In this document: positions 36,541 to 44,297 of the stretch, one piece after another
Layout of the letters: each line of letters begins with the position of its first letter
Position numbering within the stretch: position 1 is the stretch's first letter
From: Candidatus Microbacterium colombiense
GTDB taxonomy: Bacteria; Actinomycetota; Actinomycetes; Actinomycetales; Microbacteriaceae
Reading direction: 5' to 3'
Length of the DNA stretch: 64,000 nucleotides
Assembly: GCA_029203165.1 (NCBI GenBank)
Contig: CP119308.1
Span: 2,790,001-2,854,000, forward strand
Notes under the pieces: model-generated
What the model was told of the DNA's origin: nothing
What the model saw: the letters and a program-made list of their open reading frames with translations, nothing else
The model's database searches: none
Program-made: the position numbers and the translations under genes

Positions 36541-36573
36541 ACGACTCAGCGCTCACGACTCAGCGCTCACGAC
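36541..36573. repeat. 14-bp tandem repeat, 2.3 copies
   Basis: ACGACTCAGCGCTC is repeated exactly at 36541 and 36555, with a partial third copy ACGAC. It lies between the DUF559 gene start and the inverted-repeat arm. Confidence 0.75.
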
Positions 36574-36594
36574 GCAGGGAGAAGTGCAGGATGC
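36574..36594. repeat. Right arm of the 21-bp inverted repeat around the DUF559 gene
   Basis: Read on the minus strand, it gives GCATCC, then TGC, then ACTTCTCCCTGC; the left arm at 35583-35603 gives GCATCC, AGA, ACTTCTCCCTGC. Nineteen of 21 bases agree. The enclosed unit is 1,012 bp. Confidence 0.75.
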
Positions 36595-36613
36595 CGGGCG
36601 AAAACGCCCCGAC

Positions 36614-36705
36614 CTCCCTGCAGAACGCGCGCCCGTCTCCCTGCAGAACGCGCGGCCCACTCCCTGCAGAACGCGCGGCCCACTCCCTGCAGAACGCGCG
36701 CGTCA
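36614..36705. repeat. Right outer array: four 23-bp tandem copies
   Basis: Copies start at 36614, 36637, 36660 and 36683, each beginning CTCCCTGCAGAACGCGCG and differing only in the last five bases. There are no spacers. The last copy runs into the stop codon of the reductase fusion gene (36703-36705). Confidence 0.85.
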
Positions 36706-38286
36706 GTACCCGGCGAAGGCGTCGGTGGTCAGGCTGTGCGCCTTCTGCAGGGCGGGTGCGAGGTCGGCGATCAGCCGCGGCGGCCCCGAGATGAACGCGT
36801 GCCGCGCACTGAGGTCACCCACGGCGCGCTCGAGCTCCACGGCGTCGAGGCGCGAGCCCTGCGCCCACGTCCAGTGCGCGGGCAGGTCGAGCGGCTCGTC
36901 ACGTGTGAAGACAACGGTGCGCACGCCGGTCGCAGCGAGCTCGTCGCGGAACGCGAGTTCCGCCGCCTCGGCCGCCACGTACACGAGCACGACGTCGCGC
37001 TTCTCACCGGTCGCCTGCAGCTGACGCAGTTGGGACACGAACGGCGTCACACCGATCCCGGCCGCGACCATGAGCACCGGCGTCTCGCCGCGGGGCAGGA
37101 TGAAGTCTCCCCACGTGCCGGTCACGGCGAGCGTCGCCCCGGGTTCCGCCTCCGCCAACGCGCGCTTGTAGCTGGACGGATGCTGCTGATCGCCGTTCTT
37201 GTAGGCGATGCGCAACGTCGGCAGGTCGGCCGGAGCGGACACGATGCTGAACTCACGACGGGTGCCGCGGGCATCGGGGCGGTGGTGCGGCACATCGAGC
37301 TCGAGGTACTGCCCTGGCTGGAAGGCGAGCTTGCCCTTCGCGCGGAAGGTCAGCTCCTGTGCGGTCGGGGTGATGAAGGCGCGGCGTTCGAGCACGAGAC
37401 GCACGGATCCACGTAGGGCGAAAGCGAACGCGAGGAGGTTGCCGATCAGTAGCGCTCGCTCCTGCCCGAGCGTGAAGAGACCACCGACCGAGATCGGCCA
37501 CCCGGCGAGCACGCCCACCAGTGCCGCGACCCAGAGCTGCTGCCACCGGCGCGGTGGGAGGGTCAGAGGCTCGGAGACCATGAAGGCACCCAGGAACAGG
37601 AACGGCGACTGCAGCAGGGCGAACTGCAGCGCGGTGGAGAAGTCGAACGCCACGTCGAACTGCTGTGCCTGCACGAGCTGGCGGACGACGGACGTCACCA
37701 GAGCGATCACCACGAACAGCAGCACGACGCGCACCTTCTCGGTGCGCCACAGCACGGCCAGGCCGAGGAGCGCCACCGGGAGGGCGAGCGACGGTGTACC
37801 CACCCACCACGACGCCGAGGTTCCCAGCCACTCGAATGCCCCGAAAGAACCGATGATCGACACCACGGCCGCACCGAACGCGGCCGGGTTCAGGATGTGG
37901 CGTCCCCGCCACGCGATCAGATACTTCGACAGGCTCGCGAGCGCTCCGGCGAGGGCGAGTCCCAGCAGCACGGACGGCTCGAGTCCCGGTCGCATCACGA
38001 ACAGCAGGATGAAGGCGGTGACCAACGACGATTCGATACGCCACGGCAGACGCAGGATGCGCTGGGCCGCGGCATCCACGACGGAGATGACGACGGCGAG
38101 CACGACGAACGAGGCGAGCATCTCGAGCGGCGTCGGGGAGACGATCACGCCGAGCAGCGAGAGCACGAACGCGATAACCGCCAGAGCGATGAGCGAGAAC
38201 AGCACGAGGCGGTACATCGAGAGGCTGCCGAGGACGGCGAGGACTCGCTGCCGCACAGCGGTGAATGACGTGATCACGGGGTCCAC
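36703..38286 (-). CDS. RnfD/NqrB-like membrane domain fused to ferredoxin-NADP reductase domain
   Basis: This 527-residue fusion starts at GTG. The first 300 residues hold about nine membrane helices with the RnfD/NqrB pattern (LRLPWRIESSLVTAFILLFVM, GRHILNPAAFGAA, FMVSEPLTLPP). The last 220 form a flavoprotein reductase: FQPGQYLELDVP, RREFSIVSAP (FAD), VAAGIGVTPFVSQLR (NAD(P)) and HAFISGPPRLI. It could move electrons from NAD(P)H across or into the membrane. It is the last gene of an operon with apbE and an FMN-binding lipoprotein, so an exported covalently bound FMN is the likely acceptor. Confidence 0.85.
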   Translation of the reverse strand: MDPVITSFTAVRQRVLAVLGSLSMYRLVLFSLIALAVIAFVLSLLGVIVSPTPLEMLASFVVLAVVISVVDAAAQRILRLPWRIESSLVTAFILLFVMRPGLEPSVLLGLALAGALASLSKYLIAWRGRHILNPAAFGAAVVSIIGSFGAFEWLGTSASWWVGTPSLALPVALLGLAVLWRTEKVRVVLLFVVIALVTSVVRQLVQAQQFDVAFDFSTALQFALLQSPFLFLGAFMVSEPLTLPPRRWQQLWVAALVGVLAGWPISVGGLFTLGQERALLIGNLLAFAFALRGSVRLVLERRAFITPTAQELTFRAKGKLAFQPGQYLELDVPHHRPDARGTRREFSIVSAPADLPTLRIAYKNGDQQHPSSYKRALAEAEPGATLAVTGTWGDFILPRGETPVLMVAAGIGVTPFVSQLRQLQATGEKRDVVLVYVAAEAAELAFRDELAATGVRTVVFTRDEPLDLPAHWTWAQGSRLDAVELERAVGDLSARHAFISGPPRLIADLAPALQKAHSLTTDAFAGY

Positions 38287-38292
38287 TCTTCC

Positions 38293-39171
38293 CTAATTCC
38301 GGGGATGCGGGGCGGGTGCCGCCCCGGCGAGAAACAGTTCGGCCGGGCAGGCGGCGGAGCGCTGCACGCGTCCGTCGGTCGACATGCGCACCCACTCGAC
38401 ACCCCAGTCCGCGGCGAGCTCGGTACCGCCGTCGAAGAAGAGCGCCGTCGCGACGGCATCCGCCGTCATGGCGTCGAGGGCGAACGCCCACGTGGCGGCC
38501 CACGTGCGCACGGGCACACCGGTGCGCGCATCGAGAACGTGGTGCAGGCCGTCACCCCACGCTCGACGGTTGATCGCCGACGCACACAGCGCCCCGTCGT
38601 GCAGAGTGGCGACCCCGATCGCCCGGGATGCGTCGTAGGGATGCTCGAGGGCGATGCGCGAGGCGGCGCCGCGCGCGCGGATGTCGCCACCGGCATCCAC
38701 CAGCAGACCTCCCGGCACGGACACCAGCAGGTCGAACACGAGATCGACCAACCGTCCCTTGCCGAGCGCACCGACGTCGAGGAGGGCGGGGCCCTCCGCG
38801 ACGGCGGACACACCCGACCAGGTCACGCGTCGCTCCCACTCCCCCGCTGCCACCGGAGTGCCCGGCACGAGAGAGTAGGCGGCGTCGTAGCCGAGAGCGT
38901 CGAGGCTGGCCGCCACCAGAGGGTTCACCGCTCCGGATGTCGCTCGGGAGAGCGCGCGGTAGGCATCGAGCATGACACCCACATCCGCAGACGCGATCGT
39001 GCCGCCCTCCCTGCCGAGTCGCGTCACATCCGAGTCGGAGCGGAATCGTGACCACTCGCGGTCGAACCTCTCGATCTCCGCGGTGACCGTGCGGCGCGTG
39101 TCAGCCGTCAGCTCCGCGTCGCTCTCGATCTCCCACCGGGTGCCGATCGCATCGAACTGCCAGATCGCCAT
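38293..39171 (-). CDS. apbE: FAD:protein FMN transferase (ApbE family)
   Basis: The 292-residue protein attaches FMN from FAD to Ser or Thr of target proteins. Family marks are the N-terminal GTRWEIESDAE, FDREWSRFRSDSDVTRLG, NPLVAASLDALGYD, DVGALGKGRLVDLV, GGLLVDAGGDIRARG and the metal-site segment DAMTADAVATALFFDGG. No signal peptide is visible, so it may act inside or be exported another way. It starts 22 bp after the FMN-binding lipoprotein, its evident target, and ends 6 bp before the reductase fusion. Confidence 0.92.
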   Translation of the reverse strand: MAIWQFDAIGTRWEIESDAELTADTRRTVTAEIERFDREWSRFRSDSDVTRLGREGGTIASADVGVMLDAYRALSRATSGAVNPLVAASLDALGYDAAYSLVPGTPVAAGEWERRVTWSGVSAVAEGPALLDVGALGKGRLVDLVFDLLVSVPGGLLVDAGGDIRARGAASRIALEHPYDASRAIGVATLHDGALCASAINRRAWGDGLHHVLDARTGVPVRTWAATWAFALDAMTADAVATALFFDGGTELAADWGVEWVRMSTDGRVQRSAACPAELFLAGAAPAPHPRN

Positions 39172-39193
39172 CGCGAGACGCCGGACACCGACC

Positions 39194-39667
39194 TCAGGCG
39201 GCGGCCTGCTCCTTGATCGAGTCGAGGGCCTGGTTGAACCCGCCGCTGGTGAGCGAGGAGCCGGCGACGCGGCTCACGTTCAGATCGTCGATCGACTTGC
39301 CCTCGACCTCTGCGGCGATGCCGTCGATGAACGCGCCCTGGTACTGCTCGGTCTCACGGGCCTGCGGGTCGCCGGTCACCTCGACATCCGTCACGACGCC
39401 GTCGGCGAGCGTGAGGGTGACCGTGATCTCCTCGACCGTCTCGGGTGTCTGGTACGAGCCGTCGGCCGTGTAGGTGCCGTCGGTGTAGGAGCCGGATGCC
39501 GCGTCGGAGCCCGAATCGGAGGACTCGGTGCTCGTTCCCGTGTCACCGGTGTTCGCGGTGTCCTCCGCGTCGGCGGTCCCGGAGCAGCCGGCCAGGACGA
39601 GGAGCCCTGCGACCCCCACGATGACGGAGCCCTTGCGGACAGAGGTCGGTACGGTCGTGCGGATCAT
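39194..39667 (-). CDS. FMN-binding domain lipoprotein
   Basis: This 157-residue exported lipoprotein has a lipobox LVLAGC with lipidated Cys at about residue 28. About 35 acidic, Thr/Ser/Gly-rich linker residues follow, then an FMN_bind domain: DGTYTADGSYQTPETVEEITVTLTLADG, with the flavinylation region RVAGSSLTSGGFNQAL, where Thr or Ser in SSLTS would carry FMN. Its length fits a single FMN-binding domain. It is the first gene of the operon and the probable outermost electron carrier, similar in idea to PplA of the Listeria extracellular electron-transfer system. Confidence 0.9.
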   Translation of the reverse strand: MIRTTVPTSVRKGSVIVGVAGLLVLAGCSGTADAEDTANTGDTGTSTESSDSGSDAASGSYTDGTYTADGSYQTPETVEEITVTLTLADGVVTDVEVTGDPQARETEQYQGAFIDGIAAEVEGKSIDDLNVSRVAGSSLTSGGFNQALDSIKEQAAA

Positions 39668-39763
39668 GATGGTCCTCCCGGCTCGGTATCAGACGACTGT
39701 ATGTCGCTGAATCGACCGTAGGCATTCGGCCTATGCGCGGGCTGTGGCTCGGCGATGAGCAGG

Positions 39764-40798
39764 CTACGCGTCGCCGCCGAACATGCTCGTGACCGACCCG
39801 TCTTCGAACACCTCGTGGATCGCGCGCGCCAGGAGCGGCGCGATCGGCAGGATCGTGAGGTTGTCCCACCGACGCGATTCCGTGAGCGGGATGGTGTCGG
39901 TGATGACCACCTCGTCGATCGACGAGTCCTGCAGCCGGTCGGATGCCGGGTCGCTGAAGATCGCATGGGTCGCCGCGACGATGACTCGGTGCGCACCCGC
40001 CGCCTTGAGCGCCTGGGCCGCCTTCACGATCGTGCCGCCGGTGTCGATCATGTCGTCGACGAGCAGGCAGGTGCGTCCCGCGACGGTACCGACGATCTCG
40101 TGCACGGAGACCTGGTTGGCGACCTTCGGGTCACGACGCTTGTGGATGATCGCGAGCGGGGCACCGAGACTGTCCGACCACGTGTCGGCCACGCGGACGC
40201 GCCCCATGTCGGGCGAGACCACGGTGAGGATCTCGCGATCCTCCGGGCTCAGCGTGCGCTTGAAGTAGTCCAGCAGCACGGGCTTGGCGAACAGGTGGTC
40301 GACCGGGCCGTCGAAGAACCCCTGGATCTGCGCGGCGTGCAGGTCGACGCTCATGACGCGATCAGCGCCGGCGGTCTTCAGCAGGTCGGCGACGAGGCGG
40401 GCGCTGATCGGCTCGCGACCGCGGCCCTTCTTGTCCTGACGGGAATAGGGATAGTACGGGGCGACGACCGTGATGCGCTTGGCCGAGGCGCGCTTGGCGG
40501 CGTCGATCATGATGAGCGTCTCCATGAGCCACTCGTTGACCGGCTCACCGAAGGTCTGGATCAGGAACAGATCGCAGCCGCGGATCGAGACCTCGAAGCG
40601 CGCGTAGATCTCACCCGAGGCGAAGGTGCGGTGCTCGGTCGGGGCGATCTCGGTGCCGAGCGATGCGGCGACATCGGCGACCAGCTGCGGATGCGAACGC
40701 CCACCCGCGATGACGAGTCGCTTCTTGGTCTTGGCGACGAGGCCCGGGGCCACGCCGTTGTCGCGATCCAGATCGACCGTCTTCTTCTTGCGCGCCAT
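39764..40798 (-). CDS. prs: Ribose-phosphate pyrophosphokinase
   Basis: The 344-residue enzyme makes PRPP from ribose 5-phosphate and ATP. HRTFASGEIYARFEVSIRG, YYPYSRQDKKGRGREPISARLVADLL, VDLHAAQIQGFFDGPVDHL and the PRPP loop LLVDDMIDTGGTIVKAA are all present. Compared with shorter homologues it has a basic N-terminal extension (MARKKKTVDLDRDNGVAPG). It follows glmU by 7 bp on the same strand, a common actinobacterial pairing. Confidence 0.96.
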   Translation of the reverse strand: MARKKKTVDLDRDNGVAPGLVAKTKKRLVIAGGRSHPQLVADVAASLGTEIAPTEHRTFASGEIYARFEVSIRGCDLFLIQTFGEPVNEWLMETLIMIDAAKRASAKRITVVAPYYPYSRQDKKGRGREPISARLVADLLKTAGADRVMSVDLHAAQIQGFFDGPVDHLFAKPVLLDYFKRTLSPEDREILTVVSPDMGRVRVADTWSDSLGAPLAIIHKRRDPKVANQVSVHEIVGTVAGRTCLLVDDMIDTGGTIVKAAQALKAAGAHRVIVAATHAIFSDPASDRLQDSSIDEVVITDTIPLTESRRWDNLTILPIAPLLARAIHEVFEDGSVTSMFGGDA

Positions 40799-40805
40799 GG
40801 TCCGC

Positions 40806-42236
40806 CTACTCCGCCGATCGTTCCTTGGCTGCGGCGTCCGCCGCACCCGTCCCTGCTCTGTTCTTCTCGACCCAGCCCTCGACATTGCGCTGAGGGGCAA
40901 CGGTCATGGCCAGGGCCCCGGCGGGGACGTCCTTGCGGACGACGGCACCGGCACCGGTCTTCGCGCCGGCTCCCAGCCTAACGGGCGCGACGAGCACCGT
41001 GTGCGAGCCCGTGTGCACCTGATCCTCGATGACGGTGCGGTGCTTGTGCACGTCGTCGTAGTTGGCCGTGATCGTGCTCGCACCGAGGTTCACACCCCGG
41101 CCGATGGTGGCATCTCCCACGTAGGAGAGGTGGGGGACCTTGCTGCCCTCGCCGATCTCGGCGTTCTTGGTCTCGACGTAGGCGCCGATCTTGCCCTGGG
41201 CACCGAGCACCGTGCCCGCGCGGAGGTAGGAGAACGGGCCGACGGTCGCGCCGGTGCCGATCACGGAGTGCGTGGCATCCGTACGACGGACGCTGGCGTC
41301 CTCGCCGATCTCGCACGCGACCAGGGTGGTGTCCGGGCCGATGATCGATCCGGCGCCCACGACGGTGGCCCGCAGGATGTGGGTGTTCGGGAGGATCGTC
41401 ACATCGGGCGCGAGCGTGACGTCGTCGTCGATCCACGTCGTGGCCGGATCGATCACGGTGACGCCCTCGCGCTGCCAGTGGCGAACGATGCGGTCGTTGA
41501 GCACGCGTCCGGCCTCGGCGAGCTGGATGCGGTCGTTGATGCCGAAGGTCGAGGCGGTGTCGACGGCGATCTCCGCGGCGACGCGCTGGTGGGCGCCGCG
41601 CAGCAGCTCGATGACAGTCGTCAGGTACATCTCGCCCTGTGCGTTGTCCTGTCCGACCCTGGCGAGGTGGGTGCGCAGCTCTGGAGCACGGAACACGTAG
41701 ACGCCGGCGTTGATCTCGGTGACGGCGGCCTCTTCGGCCGTCGCATCCTTCTGCTCGACGATGCGCTGCACGGCGCCGTCGGCATCGCGGATGACACGGC
41801 CGTAGCCGCTCGGGTCATCCAACCGTGCACTCAGCAGCGTCGCGGCGGCCGCAGCGGCACGGTGGCCCGCGACGAGCGCACGAAGGGTCGTGGCCTCGAG
41901 CAGGGGAACATCACCCGAGAGCACGAGCACATCGCCGTCGAAGTCGTCCGGGAGCGCATCGATCGCCACCTGCACGGCGCGACCCGTGCCCGGCACGTCG
42001 TCCTGGTCGATGAAGATCGCGTCCGGATAGTCCTTGCTCAGCACGGAGACGACCTGGTCGCGCTCGTGGCGCACGACCACCTCGATGTGGTCTGCCTCCA
42101 GCACGGCGGCCGTCGTGAGCACATGCCCGACGAGCGGGCGTCCGCCGATCGGATGCAGCACTTTGGGTAGCCTCGACTTCATGCGAGTGCCCTGACCCGC
42201 TGCGAGGATGATGATGGCGAGGTTGTTCCCTGTCAT
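40806..42236 (-). CDS. glmU: Bifunctional GlcN-1-P acetyltransferase / GlcNAc-1-P uridyltransferase
   Basis: This 476-residue enzyme makes UDP-GlcNAc for peptidoglycan. The N-terminal domain has LAAGQGTRMKSRLPKVLHPIGG, and the C-terminal half is a left-handed beta helix with hexapeptide repeats, ending in acetyl-CoA-binding residues and a charged tail. The ATG is only 2 bp from the mature 3' end of tRNA-Gln on the same strand. There is no room for a separate ribosome site, so translation probably begins on a processed leaderless RNA or uses the tRNA 3' end. Confidence 0.95.
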   Translation of the reverse strand: MTGNNLAIIILAAGQGTRMKSRLPKVLHPIGGRPLVGHVLTTAAVLEADHIEVVVRHERDQVVSVLSKDYPDAIFIDQDDVPGTGRAVQVAIDALPDDFDGDVLVLSGDVPLLEATTLRALVAGHRAAAAAATLLSARLDDPSGYGRVIRDADGAVQRIVEQKDATAEEAAVTEINAGVYVFRAPELRTHLARVGQDNAQGEMYLTTVIELLRGAHQRVAAEIAVDTASTFGINDRIQLAEAGRVLNDRIVRHWQREGVTVIDPATTWIDDDVTLAPDVTILPNTHILRATVVGAGSIIGPDTTLVACEIGEDASVRRTDATHSVIGTGATVGPFSYLRAGTVLGAQGKIGAYVETKNAEIGEGSKVPHLSYVGDATIGRGVNLGASTITANYDDVHKHRTVIEDQVHTGSHTVLVAPVRLGAGAKTGAGAVVRKDVPAGALAMTVAPQRNVEGWVEKNRAGTGAADAAAKERSAE

Positions 42237-42238
42237 GC

Positions 42239-42309
42239 TCCGCCGCCAGGACTCGAACCTAGACCTAACAGCTCCAAAGGCTGTCGTGCTGCCATTACAC
42301 CACGGCGGA
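42239..42309 (-). tRNA. tRNA-Gln (anticodon TTG)
   Basis: The minus strand reads TCCGCCGTGGTGTAATGGC at the 5' end and ends GTCCTGGCGGCGGA. The 7-bp acceptor stem TCCGCCG/CGGCGGA is perfect. The anticodon arm is ACAGC-CTTTGGA-GCTGT with TTG at positions 34-36, and the T arm has GGTTCGAGTCC. It is 71 nt long and CCA is not encoded. The glmU start follows after two bases. A TTGACC at 42335-42340 could be a -35 box, but no good -10 is seen. Confidence 0.95.
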
Positions 42310-42393
42310 CCGCGGCATCCGCGAGGAGGCCGCTGGTCAATTCTGCCACGCCACGGGTCGCGCACCGGCGCGCACACGAAACCGGGCCAGGAC

Positions 42394-42822
42394 ATGCGGG
42401 GCACCGCGCCGCCCGAGAGCCAGCATGCGCTGCCCCTCGATCGGCTGCTCGAACCCGGCGTCCGCCTGTTCGCCGCCCGGGAGAACGGCTCGACGATCGC
42501 CACGGGAGCCCTCGCGGCGATCGAGGAAGGGCACGAGGAGCTCAAGTCGATGCGCACCGCGCCGTCGCACCGCGGCCGCGGGCTGGCCCGGTCGATGCTC
42601 GAGGTCCTGCGCGCCGACGCCCTGGCCCGCGGCGTCCGGAGGATCTCGCTGGAGACCGGAAGCCAGGACTTCTTCGTCCCGGCCCGCGCGCTGTACGCCC
42701 GAGCCGGGTTCGAGGAGTGTGCCGCCTTCGGACGGTACCTCCCCGATCCGCACAGCACCTTCATGACGCTCGCGCTGGTCCCAGCGGATGCCGCCGACGC
42801 CGACTCGCCGCGCACGCGATAA
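42394..42822 (+). CDS. GNAT-family N-acetyltransferase, apparently short at the N-terminus
   Basis: The protein is 142 residues from ATG (MRGTAPPESQHAL). ELKSMRTAPSHRGRGLARSMLEVL is the acetyl-CoA motif A with R-G-R-G-L-A, and ARALYARAGFEECAAFGRY is the typical motif B. Homologues usually carry 20-25 more residues forming the first strand before MRxxxPPES. Here that stretch would fall on the tRNA-Gln side and encodes nothing recognisable, so the protein either starts late or has lost its first strand. The substrate is unknown. Confidence 0.7.
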   Translation: MRGTAPPESQHALPLDRLLEPGVRLFAARENGSTIATGALAAIEEGHEELKSMRTAPSHRGRGLARSMLEVLRADALARGVRRISLETGSQDFFVPARALYARAGFEECAAFGRYLPDPHSTFMTLALVPADAADADSPRTR

Positions 42823-42823
42823 T
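42818..42823 (+). promoter_or_regulatory. -10-like GATAAT before MarR-family gene
   Basis: GATAAT spans the GNAT stop codon and ends 6 nt before the ATG at 42830. Confidence 0.5.
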
Positions 42824-42829
42824 GGACGG

Positions 42830-43324
42830 ATGAGCGCAACGGACGAGGTCGATCGGATCGTCGGAGCCTGGAACACCCAGCGCCCCGACCTCGACTTCTC
42901 CCCGCTCGAGGTGCTGTCGCGCATGGATCGGCTCTCGCGCCATCTGGATCGCGCCCGTCGCGACGTGTTCCGTCGCAGCGACCTGGAGCCGTGGGAGTGG
43001 GACGTGCTGTCCGCTCTCCGCCGCGCCGGTGCCCCGTTCCAACTCTCCCCCAAACAGCTTCTGCAGCAGACCCTCGTCTCCAGCGGCACCATGACCAACC
43101 GCATCGACCGGCTCGTCGGGCGTCGCTTCGTGCATCGCGAGGCCGACCCGGCCGATGGCCGCAGCGTGCTCGTCACGCTCACCGACGACGGTCGGATCCG
43201 CGTGGATGCCGCCATCACCCGCTTGGTCGACGTCGAAGCCGACCTGCTGCAGGCCCTGTCGCGCGGCGATCGCGAACGGCTCGCGGGGCTCCTGCGCAAG
43301 CTGAGCCTGAGCTTCGACACGTGA
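42830..43324 (+). CDS. MarR-family transcriptional regulator
   Basis: This 164-residue protein contains a winged helix: FQLSPKQLLQQTLVSSGTMTNRIDRLVGRRFVHREADPADGRSVLVTLTDDG is the recognition helix and wing with the conserved DxRS-type signature (DPADGRSVLV). Flanking helices should form the dimer. It probably represses nearby or its own genes until a small ligand binds. No palindromic operator is obvious around its start. It is followed by a pseudouridine synthase gene 13 bp later. Confidence 0.88.
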   Translation: MSATDEVDRIVGAWNTQRPDLDFSPLEVLSRMDRLSRHLDRARRDVFRRSDLEPWEWDVLSALRRAGAPFQLSPKQLLQQTLVSSGTMTNRIDRLVGRRFVHREADPADGRSVLVTLTDDGRIRVDAAITRLVDVEADLLQALSRGDRERLAGLLRKLSLSFDT

Positions 43325-43337
43325 GGGGCGCTGTCTG

Positions 43338-44285
43338 ATGGGCATGCCCTCTCCTCTGCCCGTGCGCGACGGCGTCGGCGCCACACGCCTGCACGTGCCG
43401 ACCACGGGCGCCTGGCCCACGGTCGCGGCGTACATGATCGAGCGCTTCTTCCACCTCGACCCCGAGTTCCTGCTGGATCGCTTCGACCGCGGCGAGATCG
43501 TCGCGAGGGACGGCAGCGCCCTCAGCCGGCACACCCCGCTCGGGGCCGAGGAGTTCATCTGGTACTACCGTCAGCCGCCGGAGGAGACGGAGCTCCCGGT
43601 CACGGTGAAGATCCTGCATCAGGACGACGACCTGGTGGTCGTCGACAAACCGCACTTCCTGCCGACCACGCCGGGAGGGAAGTTCCTCCAGAACTCGGCG
43701 CTGATCCGTATGCGCCGGCTGCTCGACATCCCCGAACTGGCGCCGATCCATCGCCTGGATCGCGCGACAGCGGGGTTGCTGATGTTCTCCGTGCGCCCGG
43801 AGACCCGCGGCGCGTACCAGTACCTGTTCGAGAGCCGGCGGGTGACGAAGATCTACGAGGCGGTGTCGAGACTGCCGGAAGGATGGGATGCCGCGACTCC
43901 CACAGTGACCGGCACACCGTTCCCGGTGGTCTATCGCAACAACATCGACAAGCATCGCGGCGAGTTGCGCGTGCGCGTGGATCCGGCCCTGGAGCCCAAC
44001 ACCGAGACCCTGATCGAGCTGATCGGGAGCGACCACGACGTGCTCCACACGCGGCTCATCCCGCACAGCGGAAAGATGCACCAGCTCCGCGTGCATCTCG
44101 CCGCGCTCGGCATCGGCATCCTCAACGACCCGTTCTACCCGGAGTTGCGCCCGGAGGCCCCGGACGACTTCTCCCGGCCCCTGCAACTGCTCGCGCGCGA
44201 GCTGCGGTTCGTCGATCCACTGAGCGATGAGGAGCGCGTCTTCACCACGACCCTCGCCCTGCAGGACGCCCCTCGCGGGGACTGA
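43338..44285 (+). CDS. RluA-family rRNA pseudouridine synthase
   Basis: The 315-residue protein opens with an S4-like region (FFHLDPEFLLDRFDRGEIVARDG), followed by the synthase domain. ILHQDDDLVVVDKPHFLPT is the conserved first strand, and PIHRLDRATAGLLMFS carries the catalytic Asp in HRLD. HSGKMHQLRVHLAALGIGILNDPFYP is motif III. It isomerises specific uridines in rRNA. It is 13 bp downstream of the MarR gene and may share its transcript. Confidence 0.9.
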   Translation: MGMPSPLPVRDGVGATRLHVPTTGAWPTVAAYMIERFFHLDPEFLLDRFDRGEIVARDGSALSRHTPLGAEEFIWYYRQPPEETELPVTVKILHQDDDLVVVDKPHFLPTTPGGKFLQNSALIRMRRLLDIPELAPIHRLDRATAGLLMFSVRPETRGAYQYLFESRRVTKIYEAVSRLPEGWDAATPTVTGTPFPVVYRNNIDKHRGELRVRVDPALEPNTETLIELIGSDHDVLHTRLIPHSGKMHQLRVHLAALGIGILNDPFYPELRPEAPDDFSRPLQLLARELRFVDPLSDEERVFTTTLALQDAPRGD

Positions 44286-44297
44286 CCGCGAGTCGAC

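Noticed and set aside
36454..36702. Insertion sequence or transposase remnant
   Set aside because: No transposase-like coding sequence is present; only repeats are seen.
36614..36705. CRISPR-like array
   Set aside because: The 23-bp units are contiguous with no spacers and no cas genes are nearby; this is a simple tandem repeat.
42208..42393. N-terminal extension of the GNAT protein through the tRNA region
   Set aside because: The frame runs through the complement of tRNA-Gln and the glmU start and encodes no acetyltransferase residues.
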